A DNA stretch of 64,000 bases from Lentisphaeria bacterium. GTDB taxonomy: Bacteria; Verrucomicrobiota; Lentisphaeria; Victivallales; Victivallaceae. The notes below the pieces were generated by a model that was not told where the DNA came from, made no database searches, and saw only the letters and a program-made list of their open reading frames with translations. The DNA lies in the NCBI GenBank assembly GCA_018265615.1, contig JABLYX010000020.1, positions 12,201 through 76,200 of the forward strand. Reading direction: 5' to 3'. A program made the translations under genes and the position numbers. The first letter of the stretch is position 1. Each line of letters opens with the position of its first letter. Positions 61,382 through 64,000 of the stretch are shown in pieces.

Positions 61382-62398
61382 TCAGTTACGGATGAACACT
61401 TCCGGTTTCAACATGATATGTTTTACTGTTTTTTCCCGACTCAGTTCCAGTAGTTGCGATACTATTTCTTCTTCATTCTGCCCAACTGAAGAAACCGGGA
61501 AAGGGCTGCAGCGGATCGGCACTGAATTATTATATCCCGCGACTCGAACATCCCGGCCGATGACGCGCCCGATTTCATGGAGATAACGGATGCCGCCGAG
61601 AGCGTATGAATCAGTGACATAGAAAATTGCATCAGTGTCCGGATCACGTTTCAATAATTCACGGGTTTTTTCATATCCGTACTGCATTGCCAATTCCGGG
61701 TAGTTCCGGTCATTGCGCAGATGGACTTCTGGACTGGAAAGCCGGACAAGATGAGGGGTCAATTCTTTGGAGGTGCAACCGAAAAATTTTTCTAACGCAG
61801 CCAGACGGACGGGTTCTTCCGAAGTAATCGCTTTGATCCGGCGGCATCCGGAATCGCGAAAATGTTCCAGAATTTTCGTGACGCCATAAAACACATCAAT
61901 GTCCACGGATGAGATGAAATCCGCAGCAGTTCCCATGGAAACGCAGGTATGCACTCGTTTGTGAATGTATTCCAATTCTTCGACTTCACACGGTTTGCCG
62001 AGACAGATCATATGTTCCATACCGCGTTCCAACGCTTTCATCAGGGCGGCGCCGCGCTTCGACCATTCCGGCGGCATCTTGACTGTATAGACAAAATATC
62101 CCTGTTCATTAAGTCGGTCGATCAGCATGAGCAGAATTTTCTGGATATATTCGTGCCCGATCATATCAGGGAAACCCAATACAACTGCGACCGTTTTGGT
62201 AGAAATGCCATGCATAAGTTTGTAGCCGATATTGGGATGATAACCGAGTTTCTGTGCGGTTTCCTTGACAAATGTTCTGGTTTTCTCCGTACTGTAAGTA
62301 TCTCGATCATTCAAAATCTGAGAAACCGTCGAAACGGAAAGGTTACAGACAGAAGCAATCTGTCGTAATGTGACACGTTTGGGGGGAACGTCATTCAT
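61382..62398 (-). CDS. LacI-family transcriptional regulator
   Basis: The 338-residue protein has the LacI helix-turn-helix VTLRQIASVCNLSVSTVSQI, LNDRDTYSTEKTRTFVKETA and hinge QKLGYHPNIGYKL, followed by a periplasmic-binding-type effector domain (VAVVLGFPDMIGHEYIQKIL, DAIFYVTDSYALGGIRYLHE, DVRVAGYNNSVPIRCSPFPV). It heads the operon and an operator-like palindrome overlies its start region, so it probably represses itself and the glycosidases until a galactoside-type inducer binds. Confidence 0.93.
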   Translation of the reverse strand: MNDVPPKRVTLRQIASVCNLSVSTVSQILNDRDTYSTEKTRTFVKETAQKLGYHPNIGYKLMHGISTKTVAVVLGFPDMIGHEYIQKILLMLIDRLNEQGYFVYTVKMPPEWSKRGAALMKALERGMEHMICLGKPCEVEELEYIHKRVHTCVSMGTAADFISSVDIDVFYGVTKILEHFRDSGCRRIKAITSEEPVRLAALEKFFGCTSKELTPHLVRLSSPEVHLRNDRNYPELAMQYGYEKTRELLKRDPDTDAIFYVTDSYALGGIRYLHEIGRVIGRDVRVAGYNNSVPIRCSPFPVSSVGQNEEEIVSQLLELSREKTVKHIMLKPEVFIRN

Positions 62399-62427
62399 AA
62401 ATATATTTCCTGATGATTTTTGTCACG

Positions 62428-62476
62428 CGAACATGTTCGTGTTATTAATTATACATGATTTAAGATTCTTTGTCAA
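62428..62476 (-). promoter_or_regulatory. Consensus promoter and palindromic operator of the LacI operon
   Basis: On the complement, TTGACA (62476-62471), 17 bases, then TATAAT (62453-62448) is a perfect sigma-70 consensus. CGAACATGTTCG (62428-62439), a perfect 12-bp palindrome with a central CATG, begins 8 bases past the -10 box. A repressor bound there would block initiation. Confidence 0.8.
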
Positions 62477-62558
62477 GAGAGGAAACTTTTTTTTTCGTAT
62501 TTTTAGAAAATGGGAATTGAAAAAGCAAATGCCTCCCCTGCCTGTTGCATTTATGGAG

Positions 62559-62629
62559 CCGAACCTAAACCATCATGCATTGATTCTACCTTGAGACTGC
62601 TCAGATGATGCAAGATGGTAAAGGTTCGG
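62559..62629. repeat. 22-bp imperfect inverted repeat
   Basis: The left arm (62559-62580, starting CCGAACCTAAACCATCATGC) and the complement of the right arm (62608-62629) match at 19 of 22 bases, with a 27-base spacer. It sits between the LacI promoter and the IS30-family remnant and may belong to the element. No poly-U run follows on either strand. Confidence 0.6.
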
Positions 62630-62639
62630 AGCAATAGTT

Positions 62640-63467
62640 TGCCAAAGAAAGGAGGCCCGTTTTGTTTGCTGATGTACCCGCAAATCACCTGTTTTTACCG
62701 CCGTAATTGTAATATCTGGTACTTGTGTCCCGGAAAACGGTGCAAAAGAAGATGCAGCGCCTGCCGATTCCGCTCTGGCGGAACGGGAATATCGTCAATT
62801 GCCGGTTAAATCAAGGGCTGGTATCAATCTCGCAGAGGCGGAACAGGCGGCGATAAGCGGCATGGTCCACAAGGGGATACAAAATGGGCAGTCTGTTTTA
62901 CCTGTGAGCTCAAATAAAGACCGCTTTACCGTTTGCGGGAAAACGGTCTGCCGTCATATAAATGCGGGAATTATTCAGACGAAACGGGGAGATATGCCCA
63001 GGTCGTGCAGCATGAAGCCGCGCAAACGAAAAGCTATTGATCACAAAGTGGATACAAAATGCCGAATCAACTGAACTTATGATGACTTCAAAAAGTTTTG
63101 TGAAGAGCATCCTGATTTTCCTGTTGTCGAAATGGACAGCGTCATCGGCACAGTCGGCGGAAAGGTTCTGTTGACAATGAATTTCAATAACTACTCCTTG
63201 ATGCTTATGTATTTGAGGGATTCCGACCATTCTCAATCGGCCATAGATGTGTTCAATATGCTCGAAGAGTGCCTGACAATTGAAGGTTTTCAAACGCTTT
63301 CCCTTGTGGTTCTGACCAATAACGGTTCTGAATTTTCCAATCCCGGTGCACTTGAGAAAAGTCCTTTTACCGGAAAAACACGAACCAGGGTTTTCTATTG
63401 CAATCCCTATTCATCCTGGCAGAAAGGGCACGTGGATAATAATATCTCAATCTCCGAAAGGACGTAA
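62640..63467 (+). pseudogene. IS30-family transposase, decayed
   Basis: A Cys-rich N-terminal piece (LCPGKRCKRRCSACRF) is followed in another frame by REYRQLPVKSRAGINLAEAE, SVLPVSSNKDRFTVCGKTVC, RHINAGIIQTKRGDMPRSCS and KPRKRKAIDHKVDTKCRIN, then an in-frame TGA at 63072-63074. The same frame continues TYDDFKKFCEEHPDFPVVEM and DSVIGTVGGKVLLTMNFNNY, VVLTNNGSEFSNPGALEK, RVFYCNPYSSWQKG. The second block holds the first two DDE positions (MDS, TNNGSEF) but the TDN Asp is now Asn. The C-terminus is missing. Confidence 0.75.
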
Positions 63468-63557
63468 AGGACATGCCAAAGAATAGATAGGATCTCAGGT
63501 TATGTCGCCAATAGATGTGTGCTATATTATGCAAACATCAAAAAGGAATGAATAAAG

Positions 63558-63950
63558 ATGGCGAATGCATACGAACGGCATGATATTTCTGATGAGTCCC
63601 GGGCCTGGGTCGAATTGCTGCTGCCGGGGCGCAAGGGGACGTGAGGCGGAAATGCTCGAGATAATCGTCAATTTATCAATGCGGTGTTCCGGATTTTACG
63701 TACCGGAGCGCCTTGGCGTGATTTGCCGCCGAGCTATAAAGACTGGAAAAATACCCGCAAGCGCTTTTGCCGTTGACGCGATAAAGGCGTTTGGGAGCGC
63801 TTGCTGGAGGAATTGATTGATAATCCGGAATTTGAGTTGCTGATGATAGATGCCGGTCATGTTAAGGTTCATGCCCATGGAGGTGGCGCTCGTGGTGGAA
63901 ATCAAGGCATGGCAAAGACAAAGGGGGGGCTCAATACAGATTCACGGCGG
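63558..63950 (+). pseudogene. IS5-family transposase N-terminal part with two in-frame TGA codons
   Basis: From ATG 63558 one frame reads MANAYERHDISDESRAWVEL, then LLPGRKGT, TGA, GGNARDNRQFINAVFRILRT and GAPWRDLPPSYKDWKNTRKR, FCR, TGA, RDKGVWERLLEELIDNPEFE, then LLMIDAGHVKVHAHGGGARG and NQGMAKTKGGLN. This is the IS5 DUF4096 domain and the first DDE Asp (MIDA). Both TGA codons replace residues that are Trp in relatives. The homology stops near 63945 within a G-run; sequence after that belongs to something else. Confidence 0.75.
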
Positions 63951-64000
63951 ATATCGTGCGGGAGTCGCTCGAGCGGCTGCGGACAATGATTTCAGGAAAA

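Noticed and set aside
62448..62476. Same AT-rich region read as a plus-strand promoter for the IS30 remnant
   Set aside because: The consensus boxes are oriented on the minus strand, and no good boxes appear on the plus strand.
1..64000. CRISPR arrays, tRNA or rRNA genes
   Set aside because: No regularly spaced direct repeats, no cloverleaf with a TTCGA-type T-loop, and no rRNA-like stretch was seen on reading both strands; a covariance-model scan was not possible here.

Overview
The window looks like chromosomal DNA from the Planctomycetes-Verrucomicrobia-Chlamydiae group, most probably a gut-type Lentisphaerota (Victivallis-like). This is inference. It rests on two orphan pseudopilins of the prepilin-motif plus H-X9-DG type at the head of carbohydrate operons, on GntR- and LacI-type sugar regulators, on large secreted glycoside hydrolases, on a GC-rich coding style (NNC/NNG codons in most blocks), and on many decayed insertion sequences. 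No rRNA, tRNA or CRISPR was seen.

Layout. 1-3.1 kb: a minus-strand operon (pseudopilin, Gfo/Idh/MocA oxidoreductase, a secreted protein with a duplicated domain, CE12-like esterase cut by the window edge). 3.3-7.6 kb: a minus-strand sensory operon of two substrate-binding lipoproteins and a hybrid histidine kinase. 7.9-8.5 kb: a frameshifted GntR pseudogene and an IS4-family remnant. 8.8-17.7 kb: an ECF sigma factor, two small proteins with double-glycine leaders, and an NHLM/NHLP-type export apparatus (HlyD-like protein, C39-peptidase ABC transporter, second ABC transporter), followed by a membrane-anchored binding protein and a third small protein with a leader-like motif. This is a probable undescribed secreted-peptide system. 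17.8-19.0 kb: a 101-bp MITE-like element and two truncated genes. 19.1-27.3 kb: housekeeping and metabolism (ATP-cone-like protein, EtfB/EtfA/acyl-CoA dehydrogenase, RpoZ, PurE, MarC, M55 peptidase, RsbW-like kinase and STAS protein). 27.4-31.3 kb: a type I secretion ATPase and its HlyD partner, the latter split by an in-frame TAA. 31.3-33.3 kb: NagA and an RNA-methyltransferase-like enzyme. 33.3-34.5 kb: a decayed surface-protein gene and IS3-family debris.

34.5-49.7 kb is the clearest regulatory story. Three operons each start with a textbook sigma-54 promoter (GG-N10-GC) preceded by a 12-13-bp palindrome TTGCA-N3-TGCAA. They encode (a) an N5-(carboxyethyl)ornithine synthase, an unknown protein and an EamA transporter, (b) a glycine-betaine-type ABC transporter and a sigma-54-dependent response regulator, and (c) a histidine kinase, a small membrane protein, KdpF-A-B-C and a kinase-less KdpD. 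I infer one osmotic/potassium regulon in which a sigma-54 two-component system replaces KdpDE, with an opine as a possible compatible solute.

49.9-54.1 kb: two tandem secretin-like proteins, a lipoprotein and a GyrI-like protein. 54.2-54.7 kb: an IS66 remnant. 54.9-62.4 kb: a minus-strand LacI-controlled operon (LacI, pseudopilin, GH42-like enzyme, GH36-like alpha-galactosidase) with a consensus promoter and a palindromic operator. 62.5-64 kb: decayed IS30 and IS5 transposases.
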